A DNA stretch of 64,000 nucleotides from Kitasatospora sp. NA04385 (GTDB taxonomy: Bacteria > Actinomycetota > Actinomycetes > Streptomycetales > Streptomycetaceae), in contig NZ_CP054919.1 in the NCBI RefSeq assembly GCF_013364235.1, positions 4,066,701 to 4,130,700 of the forward strand. Direction: 5' to 3'. The notes beneath the pieces are model-generated. The model was given only the letters and a program-made list of their open reading frames with translations. It was not told the origin of the DNA and did not search any database. Both the position numbers and the translations under genes were made by a program. Below, in pieces: positions 1-8,141 of this stretch (the first letter of the stretch is position 1; each line of letters opens with the position of its first letter).

Positions 1-1472
1 CCGGACTCGCGCAGGTCGGAGACCATCGGCTTCTTGTCGGTGCGCTGCTCGGGGCCTCGGTTCAGCTGGGAGAGCGCGATCACCGGGATCTCCAGCTCCT
101 TGGCCAGCAGCTTCAGGTTCCGGGACATGTCCGAGACCTCCTGCTGCCGGCTCTCCGCCCGCCGCGAACCGCCGGACTGCATCAGCTGCAGGTAGTCGAT
201 CACCACCAGCCGCAGGTCGTTGCGCTGCTTGAGCCGCCGGCACTTGGCCCGGATCTCCATCATCGACAGGTTCGGCGAGTCGTCGATGTACAGCGGCGCC
301 GCGCTCACCTCCGGCATCCGCCGGGCCACCCGCGTCCAGTCGTCGTCGGTCATGTTCCCCGACCGCATGTGGTGCAGCGCCACCCGCGCCTCCGCCGACA
401 GCAGGCGCATGGCGATCTCGTTGCGGCCCATTTCGAGCGAGAAGATCACGCTCGGCAGGTTGTTGTGGATCGAGCAGGCCCGGGCGAAGTCCAGTGCGAG
501 GGTCGACTTGCCCATGGCCGGGCGGGCCGCGATGACGATCATCTGGCCGGGGTGGAGGCCGTTGGTGAGCTGGTCGAAGTCGGCGAAGCCGGTGGGGACG
601 CCGGACATCTGGCCGGAGCGGGAGCCGATCGCCTCGATCTCGTCGAGGGCGCCCTCCATGATGTCGGCGAGCGGCGCGTAGTCCTCGTTGGTGCGCTGCT
701 CGGTGACGGCGTAGATCTCGGCCTGGGCGGCGTTGACGATGTCGTCGACGTCGCCCTCGGCGGCGTAGCCCATGCCGGCGATCCGGGTGCCGGCCTCGAC
801 CAGGCGGCGCAGGACGGCGCGCTCGTGGACGATCTCGGCGTAGTACTCGGCGTTGGCCGCGGTGGGGACGGAGTTGACCAGGGTGTGCAGGTAGGAGGCG
901 CCGCCGACCCGGGTGAGCTCGCCGCGCTTGGTGAGCTCACCGGCCACGGTGATCGGGTCGGCGGGCTCGCCGCGGGCGTAGAGGTCGAGGATCGCGCCGT
1001 GGATCAGCTCGTGGGCGGGGCGGTAGTAGTCGGCGGGCTTGAGCACCTCGACGACGTCCGCGATGGCGTCCTTGGAGAGCAGCATGCCGCCGAGCACGGA
1101 CTGCTCGGCCGCCAGGTCCTGCGGCGGGACGCGTTCGAAGCCCTCGCCGCCGAAGCCCCCCTCGCGCTCGCCGTCCCGGTCGCGGCGCTCGCCCTTGCCG
1201 GAGAAGCGGTCGCCGCCCTTGCCGCCGTCGCGCCGCTGGAAGCCCCCGCCGGAGCCGCCCTCGCGCCCGCCGGAGCCGCCGTCACGCCCGCCCTCGCGCC
1301 CGCCGTCGCGGCCGCCGGAACTACCGGACTGGCCGTTGGAGCGGCGGGAGACCGGCAGGCGGTCGCCCGGGACGTCGGGGAAGGCGTCGAGCGGGAAGGC
1401 GTCGTCGGACGGCTGCCAGTCGTCCTCCGGGGGCGGCGGGGCGTCGTGGTCGTCGTACTGGGGGCCGGTCAC
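1..1472 (-). CDS. dnaB: Replicative DNA helicase DnaB (3' end outside window)
   Basis: Hexameric helicase that unwinds DNA at the replication fork. Read on the minus strand from a GTG at 1472. The first ~85 residues are a Gly/Arg/Ser-rich, probably disordered extension with repeated GGR/GGS units. The N-terminal DnaB domain follows (AAEQSVLGGMLLSKDAI), then the RecA-like ATPase domain with Walker A (ARPAMGKSTLALDF, near residue 312) and a Walker B-like VVIDYLQLM. The reading stays open to base 1 (ending near SDLRESG), so the C-terminal part lies beyond the window; no intein interrupts the visible part. The upstream region carries a cluster of DnaA boxes and separates dnaB from a divergently transcribed MATE gene. 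Identification is secure; the exact start is the first good GTG and could move by a few codons. Confidence 0.95.
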   Translation of the reverse strand, partial: MTGPQYDDHDAPPPPEDDWQPSDDAFPLDAFPDVPGDRLPVSRRSNGQSGSSGGRDGGREGGRDGGSGGREGGSGGGFQRRDGGKGGDRFSGKGERRDRDGEREGGFGGEGFERVPPQDLAAEQSVLGGMLLSKDAIADVVEVLKPADYYRPAHELIHGAILDLYARGEPADPITVAGELTKRGELTRVGGASYLHTLVNSVPTAANAEYYAEIVHERAVLRRLVEAGTRIAGMGYAAEGDVDDIVNAAQAEIYAVTEQRTNEDYAPLADIMEGALDEIEAIGSRSGQMSGVPTGFADFDQLTNGLHPGQMIVIAARPAMGKSTLALDFARACSIHNNLPSVIFSLEMGRNEIAMRLLSAEARVALHHMRSGNMTDDDWTRVARRMPEVSAAPLYIDDSPNLSMMEIRAKCRRLKQRNDLRLVVIDYLQLMQSGGSRRAESRQQEVSDMSRNLKLLAKELEIPVIALSQLNRGPEQRTDKKPMVSDLRES

Positions 1473-1650
1473 GCGTGTTCCCCGATCAGCGAGCGTGCGA
1501 GTTGGTGCGGGCCTGTCCGGTGGCGTACCGTCCTCCGCGCCTGTCCTTCTTACGGTACCGAGCCGACAGAACCCGCCCCGCGCGGGTCGGTGCTGAACGG
1601 CCGTCGGGGCGGGTCCGCGGGGGGCTGCGGAGGGCCGACGCGCCGGGATG

Positions 1651-1727
1651 TTATCCACAGGGCGTGTGGATAACTGCCCACAGCCTGTGGAGAACCCGGC
1701 CAAAGCTGTGCACAACCCTGTGGATAA
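1651..1727. promoter_or_regulatory. DnaA-box cluster upstream of dnaB
   Basis: Within 77 bp there are three perfect TTATCCACA boxes (1651-1659 forward; 1665-1673 and 1719-1727 reverse) and two near matches (1686-1694, TTCTCCACA reverse; 1707-1715, TTGTGCACA reverse). Weaker boxes follow near 1844 and 1890. The cluster sits in the 439-bp gap between the divergent dnaB and MATE genes, about 38 kb from oriC. The boxes are read directly; a role in titrating DnaA or controlling dnaB is inference. Confidence 0.75.
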
Positions 1728-1911
1728 CCATCCTATCGTCCCGATGTCAACTCGCTGACCTGCGACTACTCCCCACTTAGCCTGTGCATGAGAAATTCTT
1801 CACACGACCAGGCGCGCCCCCGAAGAGGTGTTCGACACACCGGCCGTCCACAGGGCGGTAAGAGTTCAAAAGCCTCTTCACCTCTTACCTGTGGATGAGT
1901 AGGCTGGGCCC

Positions 1912-3249
1912 ATGCCCGTCAGGTCCCCCGCCGCCGCCGAACGCCGCCGCCACGACCGGGAGATCCTCGCCCTGGCCGTCCCGGCCTTCGGCGCCCTGGT
2001 CGCCGAACCGCTGTTCCTGATGGCCGACTCCGCGATCGTCGGCCACCTCGGCACCTCCCAGCTCGCCGGCCTGGGCGTCGCCTCCGCCGCGCTCACCACC
2101 GTCGTCGGGGTGTTCGCCTTCCTCGCGTACGCCACCACCGCCGCGGTGGCCCGCCGGATCGGGGCCGGCGACCGGCGGGCCGCCGTCCAGCAGGGCGTCG
2201 ACGGGATCTGGCTGGCGCTGCTGCTCTCGGCCGGCCTGGTGGTGCTCACCCTGCTGCTCGCCCCGCAGGCCGCCCGGCTGCTCGGCGCCTCCGCCACCGC
2301 CGCCCCGTACGCCGTCACCTACCTGCGGATCAGCGCGCTCGGGGTGCCCGCGATGCTGCTGGTGCTGGCCGCCACCGGCGTGCTGCGCGGCTTCCAGGAC
2401 ACCCGCACCCCGCTGCTGGTGGCGATCGGCGGCTTCACCGCCAACCTGCTGCTCAACCTGGGCCTGGTGTACGGCGCGGGGCTCGGCGTGGCCGGCTCCG
2501 CCTGGGGCACCGTGATCGCCCAGAACGCGATGGCCGCGGTGTACGTCGCGGTGGTGGTCCGCGGCGCCCGCCGGGAGGGCGCGGCCCTGCGGCCGGACAC
2601 CGCGGGCATCCGCGCCTCGGCCCGGGCCGGCGGCCCGCTGCTGGTGCGCACCCTGAGCCTGCGCGCGGTGCTGCTGCTGGCCACCGCGGTGGCCGCCAAC
2701 CTGGGCGACGCCGAGGTGGCGGCCCATCAGATCACCATGACCGTCTGGTCCTTCGTGGCCTTCGCGCTGGACGCGGTGGCCATCGCCGGGCAGGCGATCA
2801 TCGGCCGCTACCTGGGCGCGGGCGACCTGCCCGGCACCCGGGCGGCGACCCGGCGGATGGTCGAGTGGGGCCTCGGCGCGGGCGTGCTGTTCGGGCTGCT
2901 GATGGTGCTGGGCCGGCCGCTGTACGTCCCGCTGTTCAGCTCCGACCCGGCCGTGCAGCACCAGCTGTCCGCCGCCCTGCTACTGGCCGCGCTGACCCAG
3001 CCGGTGGGCGGGCTGGTGTTCGTGCTGGACGGCGTGCTGATGGGCGCGGGCGACGGCCGCTACCTGGCCCGGGCGATGCTGGCCACCCTGTTGGCGTTCG
3101 TCCCGGCGGCGCTGGCGGTGCCCGCGCTGGGCCTGGGGCTGGCCGGGCTGTGGTGGGCGATGAACCTGTTCATGCTGACCCGGGCCGCGTTCCTGGTCGG
3201 CCGGGTGCGCACCGGCCACTGGATGGTCACCGGCGCCGTCCGCGGCTGA
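1912..3249 (+). CDS. MATE family efflux transporter (DinF-like)
   Basis: A 445-residue polytopic membrane protein with about twelve hydrophobic segments arranged as two MatE repeats. Typical features are the first helix pair around AVPAFGALVAEPLFLMADSA and the second-repeat segment with AAHQITMTVWSFVAFALD. MATE proteins export cationic drugs or metabolites against H+ or Na+; DinF-type members occur near replication or SOS genes, and the substrate cannot be predicted here. The start is ATG at 1912. It is transcribed away from dnaB and converges on rplI, with a strong hairpin between the two stop codons. Length is normal for the family. Confidence 0.9.
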   Translation: MPVRSPAAAERRRHDREILALAVPAFGALVAEPLFLMADSAIVGHLGTSQLAGLGVASAALTTVVGVFAFLAYATTAAVARRIGAGDRRAAVQQGVDGIWLALLLSAGLVVLTLLLAPQAARLLGASATAAPYAVTYLRISALGVPAMLLVLAATGVLRGFQDTRTPLLVAIGGFTANLLLNLGLVYGAGLGVAGSAWGTVIAQNAMAAVYVAVVVRGARREGAALRPDTAGIRASARAGGPLLVRTLSLRAVLLLATAVAANLGDAEVAAHQITMTVWSFVAFALDAVAIAGQAIIGRYLGAGDLPGTRAATRRMVEWGLGAGVLFGLLMVLGRPLYVPLFSSDPAVQHQLSAALLLAALTQPVGGLVFVLDGVLMGAGDGRYLARAMLATLLAFVPAALAVPALGLGLAGLWWAMNLFMLTRAAFLVGRVRTGHWMVTGAVRG

Positions 3250-3254
3250 ACGGG

Positions 3255-3322
3255 CCCCGGAACGGCCGGAGGGCCCGGGAAAGCCCCGGAACGGCCGGAG
3301 CAGCAGGCCCGGAACGGCCGGA
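3255..3322. repeat. Three short direct repeats, CCCGGAACGGCCGGA
   Basis: The 15-base core recurs at about 3256-3270, 3285-3299 and 3308-3322, with spacing of 29 and 23 bp. They fill the gap between the MATE stop codon and the terminator hairpin. No function is visible. Confidence 0.7.
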
Positions 3323-3358
3323 AGGGCCGGACCCCGTGACGGGGTCCGGCCCTTCCGG
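3318..3358. terminator. Bidirectional terminator between MATE gene and rplI
   Basis: A perfect 18-bp inverted repeat (3318-3335 with 3341-3358, loop GTGAC) lies between two convergent genes, so it can end transcription from both sides. No T-run follows, as is common in streptomycetes. Confidence 0.85.
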
Positions 3359-3376
3359 ACTGCGTGACGACTGCGC

Positions 3377-3823
3377 TCAGGCGGCGACGACGTTGACGTC
3401 GAGGTTGGCCTGGACGTCGGCGTGCAGCTTGACCGAGACCTTGTGGCTGCCCACGGTCTTGATCGGCGAGGCGATCGCGACGGCGCGCTTGTCCACGGAC
3501 GGGCCGCTGGCGGCCTTGATGGCCTCCACGACGTCGGCCTGGGTCACCGAGCCGAACAGGCGGCCGGCCTCGCCGGAGCGGACGGCCAGCTTGACCTGGA
3601 GACCCTCCAGCTTGGCCTTGACCTCGTTGGCGGCCTCGAGGGTCTGGATGGCGTGGATCTTCCGGGCGCGACGGATGGCGTCGACGTCCTTCTGACCGCC
3701 CTTGGTCCAGCGGATGGCGAAGCCGCGCGGGACCAGGAAGTTGCGGGCGTAGCCGTCCTTGACCTCGACGACCTCACCGGCGCTGCCGAGACCGGGGACC
3801 TCGTGAGTGAGGATGATCTTCAT
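3377..3823 (-). CDS. rplI: 50S ribosomal protein L9
   Basis: A 148-residue L9. The N-terminal rRNA-binding domain (MKIILTHEVPGLG, GYARNFLVPRGFAI) is joined by a long Ala/Glu/Lys-rich helix to the C-terminal domain (GRLFGSVTQADVVEAIK). L9 binds the L1 stalk base of the large subunit and supports reading-frame maintenance. It is the last gene of the minus-strand block rpsF-ssb-rpsR-rplI, 17 bp after rpsR, and is followed by a strong terminator. Length and sequence are typical. Confidence 0.98.
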   Translation of the reverse strand: MKIILTHEVPGLGSAGEVVEVKDGYARNFLVPRGFAIRWTKGGQKDVDAIRRARKIHAIQTLEAANEVKAKLEGLQVKLAVRSGEAGRLFGSVTQADVVEAIKAASGPSVDKRAVAIASPIKTVGSHKVSVKLHADVQANLDVNVVAA

Positions 3824-3840
3824 TCTTCGGTCACCCTCTC

Positions 3841-4077
3841 TTAGCGCGTGGTGGAGGTGTAGGGCAGCAGGGCCATCTCACGGCTGTTCTTCACGGCCGT
3901 GGCGACGTCACGCTGGTGCTGGGTGCAGTTGCCGGTGACCCGGCGGGCACGGATCTTGCCGCGGTCGGAGATGAACTTCCGCAGCAGGTTCGTGTCCTTG
4001 TAGTCCACGTACGTGGCCTTGTCCTTGCAGAAGACGCAAACCTTCTTCTTCGGCTTGCGAGCAGGCGGCTTCGCCAT
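3841..4077 (-). CDS. rpsR: 30S ribosomal protein S18 (cysteine-containing form)
   Basis: A 78-residue S18, the small-subunit protein that pairs with S6 on the platform. It carries C14-x-x-C17 (CVFC) and a further Cys at 51 in VTGNCTQHQRD, so it is the C+ form that can hold zinc. Actinomycetes often have a second cysteine-free paralogue elsewhere that is induced under zinc limitation; that copy is not in this window. The gene lies between ssb and rplI in the conserved order. Confidence 0.98.
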   Translation of the reverse strand: MAKPPARKPKKKVCVFCKDKATYVDYKDTNLLRKFISDRGKIRARRVTGNCTQHQRDVATAVKNSREMALLPYTSTTR

Positions 4078-4141
4078 TGTGTGCTCCGTTAAGTACGAGA
4101 TCTGTCAGCGTTGCCGGGCCAGTGGCCCGGCCAAGCACCGC

Positions 4142-4738
4142 TTAGAACGGGGGTTCTTCCGAGTAGCCGCCGCCGGAGTTGCCACCCCAGCCGCCGCCGC
4201 CCTGGTTGGACGAGGGGGCGCTGGACGCCCACGGGTCGTCGGACGGGCCCTGGCTGCCGCCGCCGGAGTTGCCACCCCAGCCACCGCCGCCCTGGTTGCC
4301 GCCGCCGCCGTAGCCGCCGCCACCCTGCTGGCCGCCACCGAAGCCGCCGCCGCCACCGCCCGGACCACCGGTCCGGTTGGCGCGGGTGACCTTGGCGGTC
4401 GCCGAGCGCAGGCTCGGGCCGACCTCATCGACCTCGACCTCGAAGACCGTCCGCTTCTCGCCTTCCTTGGTCTCGTAAGACCGCTGGCGCAGTCGGCCCT
4501 GCACGATCACGCGCATGCCGCGCTGCAGCGACTCGGCCACGTTCTCCGCCGGCTGACGCCAGACGTTGCACGTGAGGAAGAGGCTCTCGCCGTCCTTCCA
4601 CTCGTTGGTCTGGCGGTCGAAGGTGCGCGGGGTGGACGCGATGCGGAACTTGGCCACCGCGGCACCCGACGGGGTGAAGCGCAGCTCGGGGTCGTCGACG
4701 AGGTTGCCGACGAGGGTGATGACGGTCTCGCCTGCCAT
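4142..4738 (-). CDS. ssb: Single-stranded DNA-binding protein
   Basis: A 198-residue SSB. Residues 1-~110 form the OB fold (ETVITLVGNLVDDPELRF, VWRQPAENVAESLQRGMRV). A Gly-rich flexible linker of ~75 residues follows, in which GGGGWGGNSGGG occurs twice. The tail ends in EEPPF, the acidic tip that recruits repair and replication partners, close to the canonical DDxPF. It coats ssDNA at forks and during recombination. The gene sits between rpsF and rpsR; a ParB site lies just upstream in the rpsF-ssb gap. Confidence 0.97.
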   Translation of the reverse strand: MAGETVITLVGNLVDDPELRFTPSGAAVAKFRIASTPRTFDRQTNEWKDGESLFLTCNVWRQPAENVAESLQRGMRVIVQGRLRQRSYETKEGEKRTVFEVEVDEVGPSLRSATAKVTRANRTGGPGGGGGGFGGGQQGGGGYGGGGNQGGGGWGGNSGGGSQGPSDDPWASSAPSSNQGGGGWGGNSGGGYSEEPPF

Positions 4739-4785
4739 GTGGTGATGACCTCTCGGAAAGGAGTTCTGCGGTGCTCGTCAGCGGT

Positions 4786-4799
4786 GTTCCACGTGGAAC
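4786..4799. other. parS: parS site (GTTCCACGTGGAAC)
   Basis: A perfect 14-bp palindrome matching the actinobacterial ParB-binding consensus, in the rpsF-ssb gap, about 35 kb left of oriC. Confidence 0.9.
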
Positions 4800-4839
4800 A
4801 CCGGACGCGAGCCCTCCGGCGTCACCGCCGGAAGTGGGC

Positions 4840-5130
4840 TCAGTGGGTGTCCGGGCGCAGGACCTTGGTCCGCAGAACCGACTCGCTCAGGCTGAACTGG
4901 CGGTCGAGCTCCTTGACGACCTCGGGCGTGGCCTTGAGGTCGATGACCGAGTAGATGCCCTCGGACTGCTTGTTGATCTCGTACGCCAGGCGACGACGGC
5001 CCCAGGTGTCGACCTTCTCAACCTTGCCGCCGCTGGTGCGGACGACGTTGAGGAAGCTCTCGATCAGGGGGGAGACAGCGCGCTCCTCGACCGAGGGGTC
5101 GAGGATGACCATCACCTCGTAGTGACGCAT
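4840..5130 (-). CDS. rpsF: 30S ribosomal protein S6
   Basis: A 96-residue S6 starting MRHYEVMVILDPSVEER, a ferredoxin-like fold protein that dimerises with S18 on the 30S platform. The ATG at 5130 is chosen because a strong AAAGGAGG ribosome-binding site lies 10 bp upstream; a longer frame from 5163 would put that site inside the gene. It is the first gene of the rpsF-ssb-rpsR-rplI block. A short hairpin (5159-5177) in its leader could be part of the S6:S18 feedback seen in other bacteria, but the match is not convincing. Confidence 0.97.
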   Translation of the reverse strand: MRHYEVMVILDPSVEERAVSPLIESFLNVVRTSGGKVEKVDTWGRRRLAYEINKQSEGIYSVIDLKATPEVVKELDRQFSLSESVLRTKVLRPDTH

Positions 5131-5367
5131 GTGTAACCCACCTCCTTTGGACTCAACGGCCACGGCATTTCCGTGGCAGGAGGGTTGTGCGCGTCGGCAC
5201 CGGTGCTCCGGGGCATGCGGGCACGCCCCTACACCATGTGCAGAGGGGCCAGCCTACCGGGTGAGCCGACCGGCGGACAAAACAGTTGTCCACCGGGGTT
5301 GTCACTTCGGTCACATCGGCCGCAACCTGGACAGAACGAACGTTCCCTCCCCCAGGAGGTGGGTCCC

Positions 5368-5688
5368 ATGGCACAGGCCGTACCCAGGCCGCAGAACCAC
5401 CGGCCGCAGTTCACCCTCAACACCGACGGACACCCGCACCCCCGGGAGAACGCCCTGGTCGGCGTGACCGTGCTGCTCGGCGCGATCGCCTTCGTCACCT
5501 CGTTCTTCCACAACCTGCACATCCTGACCTCGTGGACCGGCCTGATCGGCGTGATCACCGGCCTGATCGGACTGTTCGTCTCGGCGACCACGGCCGAGCG
5601 GTTCGCGGTCGTCATCGGCACCGGCGCCGCCGCGTTCGGGCTCTTCCTCGGGGTCGCCCACGGCGGCCTGTTCGGGGGCGTGTGGTGA
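5368..5688 (+). CDS. Small conserved membrane protein, unknown function
   Basis: A 106-residue protein with a hydrophilic Pro/His-rich N-terminus (~30 residues) and three hydrophobic stretches (about 30-50, 53-73 and 78-100). The ATG at 5368 follows a clear AGGAGG at about 5355. It is divergent from rpsF and upstream of femX, so it may belong to the cell-envelope group. I recognise it only as a conserved streptomycete membrane protein and assign no function. The region 5689-5874 between it and femX holds no evident gene. Confidence 0.8.
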   Translation: MAQAVPRPQNHRPQFTLNTDGHPHPRENALVGVTVLLGAIAFVTSFFHNLHILTSWTGLIGVITGLIGLFVSATTAERFAVVIGTGAAAFGLFLGVAHGGLFGGVW

Positions 5689-5874
5689 CGCCCGGGCGCG
5701 GAGCGGGGTGAACCTGCCCGTTGCCGCGCAACCTCCGATGCCCTCCCGGCGTAGTACCTGTACCAGCGGGTGCGCACGGGGGGGCATCATCATGTCGGGT
5801 CGGTTCCCGGTCGAATCGGACCATTCGGGCGATAGGGTCACCATGGGTAGATCCGACGAGGAGGAGCACGCGGC

Positions 5875-6993
5875 ATGAGCCTGCGACTGCGGACGATCAC
5901 GCGCGAGGAACACCTGGACTTCATCCGGAGCCGGCCCTCCGCCAGCCACATGCAGGTGCCCTCCTGGGGGGACGTGAAGGCGGAGTGGCGCGCGGAGAGC
6001 CTGGGCTGGTTCGACGCCTCCGGCGAGGTCGTCGGCGCCGGGCTGGTCCTCTACCGCCAGCTGCCCAAGGTGAAGCGGTACCTGGCGTACCTGCCGGAGG
6101 GCCCGGTGATCGACTGGTTCGACCAGGACCTCGACCGCTGGCTCAAGCCGATGCTGGCCCACCTGAAGGCACAGGGCGCCTTCACCGTGAAGATGGGCCC
6201 GCCGGTGGTGGTCCGCCGCTGGGAGGCCACCACCATCAAGGACGCCATCGCGGGCAAGCAGGCCAAGCGGCTGCGCGACGTCGACCCCGACTTCAGCGAG
6301 CCCCGCGCCCTGGAGACCGCCGAGCGGCTGCGCCGCTCCGGCTGGCTGCAGGGCGAGGACGGCGGCGCCGGCTTCGGCGACGTCCAGCCCCGGTACGTGT
6401 TCCAGGTGCCGCTGGGCGGCCGCTCGCTGGACGACGTGCAGCGCGGCTTCAACCAGCTGTGGCGGCGCAACATCAAGAAGGCCGAGAAGAGCGGCGTCGA
6501 GGTGGTCCAGGGCGGCTTCGAGGACCTCGCGGTCTTCCACAAGCTGTACGTGGTCACCGCCGAGCGCGACCGCTTCACGCCCCGGCCGCTGTCCTACTTC
6601 CAGCGGATGTGGAAGGCGCTCAACGCCGAGGACCCGAACCGGATGCGGCTGTACGTCGCCTACCACGACGGCGAGCCGCTGGCCGCCACCACGATGCTGG
6701 TGGTCGGCGAGCACGTCTGGTACTCCTACGGCGCCTCCGCCAACCACAAGCGCGAGGTCAAGCCGTCCAACGCGGTCCAGTGGCGGATGATCCGGGACTC
6801 CTACGCGCTCGGCGCGAGCGTCTACGACCTGCGCGGGATCAGCGACACCCTGGACGAGGACGACCACCTGTTCGGGCTGATCCAGTTCAAGGTCGGCACC
6901 GGCGGCCAGGCCGCGGAGTACCTCGGCGAGTGGGACTTCCCGCTCAACAAGCTGCTGCACAAGGCGCTCGACCTCTACATGTCGCGCCGCTGA
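5875..6993 (+). CDS. femX: FemX-type peptidoglycan bridge aminoacyltransferase
   Basis: A 372-residue FemAB/GNAT-fold protein. Fem proteins use aminoacyl-tRNA to attach an amino acid to the lysine or diaminopimelate side chain of lipid II. Streptomyces peptidoglycan has a single Gly bridge on LL-diaminopimelate, and the S. coelicolor orthologue in this position was, to my knowledge, studied as FemX. Supporting features are the N-terminal FxQxxxW-like region (SHMQVPSWGDVK), the central coiled segment (FNQLWRRNIKKAEKSG) and the second domain containing YGASANHKREVKPSNAVQW and YDLRGI. The start is ATG 5875 after GAGGAGGAG. It is followed 40 bp later by the racemase-like gene, probably the same operon. 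Confidence 0.9.
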   Translation: MSLRLRTITREEHLDFIRSRPSASHMQVPSWGDVKAEWRAESLGWFDASGEVVGAGLVLYRQLPKVKRYLAYLPEGPVIDWFDQDLDRWLKPMLAHLKAQGAFTVKMGPPVVVRRWEATTIKDAIAGKQAKRLRDVDPDFSEPRALETAERLRRSGWLQGEDGGAGFGDVQPRYVFQVPLGGRSLDDVQRGFNQLWRRNIKKAEKSGVEVVQGGFEDLAVFHKLYVVTAERDRFTPRPLSYFQRMWKALNAEDPNRMRLYVAYHDGEPLAATTMLVVGEHVWYSYGASANHKREVKPSNAVQWRMIRDSYALGASVYDLRGISDTLDEDDHLFGLIQFKVGTGGQAAEYLGEWDFPLNKLLHKALDLYMSRR

Positions 6994-7033
6994 GCCACCT
7001 GAGGAAGACGATGGGGAGACCGGGGAGAACGGC

Positions 7034-8065
7034 ATGACCTTGACGATGTACGTGGACACCGGCCGCTGGCGGGCGCACCAGCGCGGACTGCTGGCCGAGT
7101 TCGCCGGCCTGGTCCCGGTCGCCAAGGGCAACGGCTACGGCTTCGGCAACGCCCGGCTGGCCGCCGAGGCCGCCCGGCTGGGCGTCCCGATGCTGGCGGT
7201 CGGCACCACCGACGAGGCGGCGGCGGTGGCCGGCGACTTCCCCGGCGACCTGCTGGTGCTCACCCCCTACCGGGCCGGCGAGCCCGAGGTGGAGCTGCCC
7301 GCGGGCCGGGTGGTGCGCACCGTCGCGCACGCCGAGGCGCTGGCCGCGCTGCCCGCCGGGAGCCGGGTCGTCATCGAGTGCATGACCTCGATGCGGCGGC
7401 ACGGCGTCGCGGTCGGCGAGCTGCCCGGGCTGCCGGTGCGCCACCTGACCGTGGAGGGCTTCGCGCTGCACCTGCCGCTGGACCGGCCGGACGGGAGCGA
7501 CCCGGTGGACGAGGTGGACCGGCTGGTCCGGGCGATCGGCGAGGCCGGGCTGCCCACCGGCACCGTCTACCTCAGCCACCTGTCCGCCAAGGACGGGCTG
7601 CGGCTGGCCGAACGGCACCCCGGCACCGGGTTCCGCTCCCGGATCGGCACCCGGCTGTGGCTCGGCGAGGTGGAGGCGCTGTCCTCCCGCGCCACCGTCC
7701 TGGACGTCACCCCGGTCGCCCGCGGCGAGCGCTACGGCTACCGGCAGCACAAGGCCCCTGCCGAGGGCCACCTGCTGGTCGCCACCGGCGGCACCGCGCA
7801 CGGCGTCGGCCTGGAGGCGCCCAAGTACGTGCACGGGGTGCTGCCCCGGGCCAAGGGCCTGGCCCGGGCCGGCCTGGCCACCGTCAACCGGACGCTCTCG
7901 CCGTACTCCTGGCAGGGCAAGCAGCTGTGGTTCGCCGAGCCGCCGCACATGCAGGTGTCGATCCTGTTCCTGCCCGGCGAGCTGAAGCCGCCCGCGATCG
8001 GCGACGAGCTGACCCTGACCGTCCGCCACACCACCACCCACTTCGACCGGGTGGTCGAGCGCTAG
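7034..8065 (+). CDS. Alanine racemase-like PLP-fold enzyme
   Basis: A 343-residue protein with the fold-III alanine racemase N-terminal barrel. The motif PVAKGNGYGFG near residue 31 contains the expected PLP-binding lysine and resembles the VxKANAYGHG signature. The C-terminal part (residues ~230-343) could be the beta domain, but the catalytic Tyr region is not obvious. It follows femX closely with a purine-rich ribosome-binding site (GGGGAGAACGGC). The link to femX suggests amino-acid supply for the wall, but a true alanine racemase gene usually sits elsewhere, so substrate and even racemase activity are unproven. Confidence 0.8.
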   Translation: MTLTMYVDTGRWRAHQRGLLAEFAGLVPVAKGNGYGFGNARLAAEAARLGVPMLAVGTTDEAAAVAGDFPGDLLVLTPYRAGEPEVELPAGRVVRTVAHAEALAALPAGSRVVIECMTSMRRHGVAVGELPGLPVRHLTVEGFALHLPLDRPDGSDPVDEVDRLVRAIGEAGLPTGTVYLSHLSAKDGLRLAERHPGTGFRSRIGTRLWLGEVEALSSRATVLDVTPVARGERYGYRQHKAPAEGHLLVATGGTAHGVGLEAPKYVHGVLPRAKGLARAGLATVNRTLSPYSWQGKQLWFAEPPHMQVSILFLPGELKPPAIGDELTLTVRHTTTHFDRVVER

Positions 8066-8085
8066 GCCGCACCCGGAGGGGAACA

Positions 8086-8122
8086 GCGGGAGGGGCCCGT
8101 CCGGTGGACGGGCCCCTCCCGC
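8086..8122. terminator. Terminator between racemase-like and glycosyltransferase genes
   Basis: A perfect 17-bp stem (8086-8102 with 8106-8122, loop GGT) lies between two convergent genes and can serve both. Confidence 0.85.
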
Positions 8123-8141
8123 TTCTCCGTGCGCGGCGCGG

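Noticed and set aside
369..1673. A plus-strand frame opposite dnaB
   Set aside because: It mirrors dnaB, is Val/Gly/Leu/Asp-rich without a family match, and its end covers the DnaA-box cluster.
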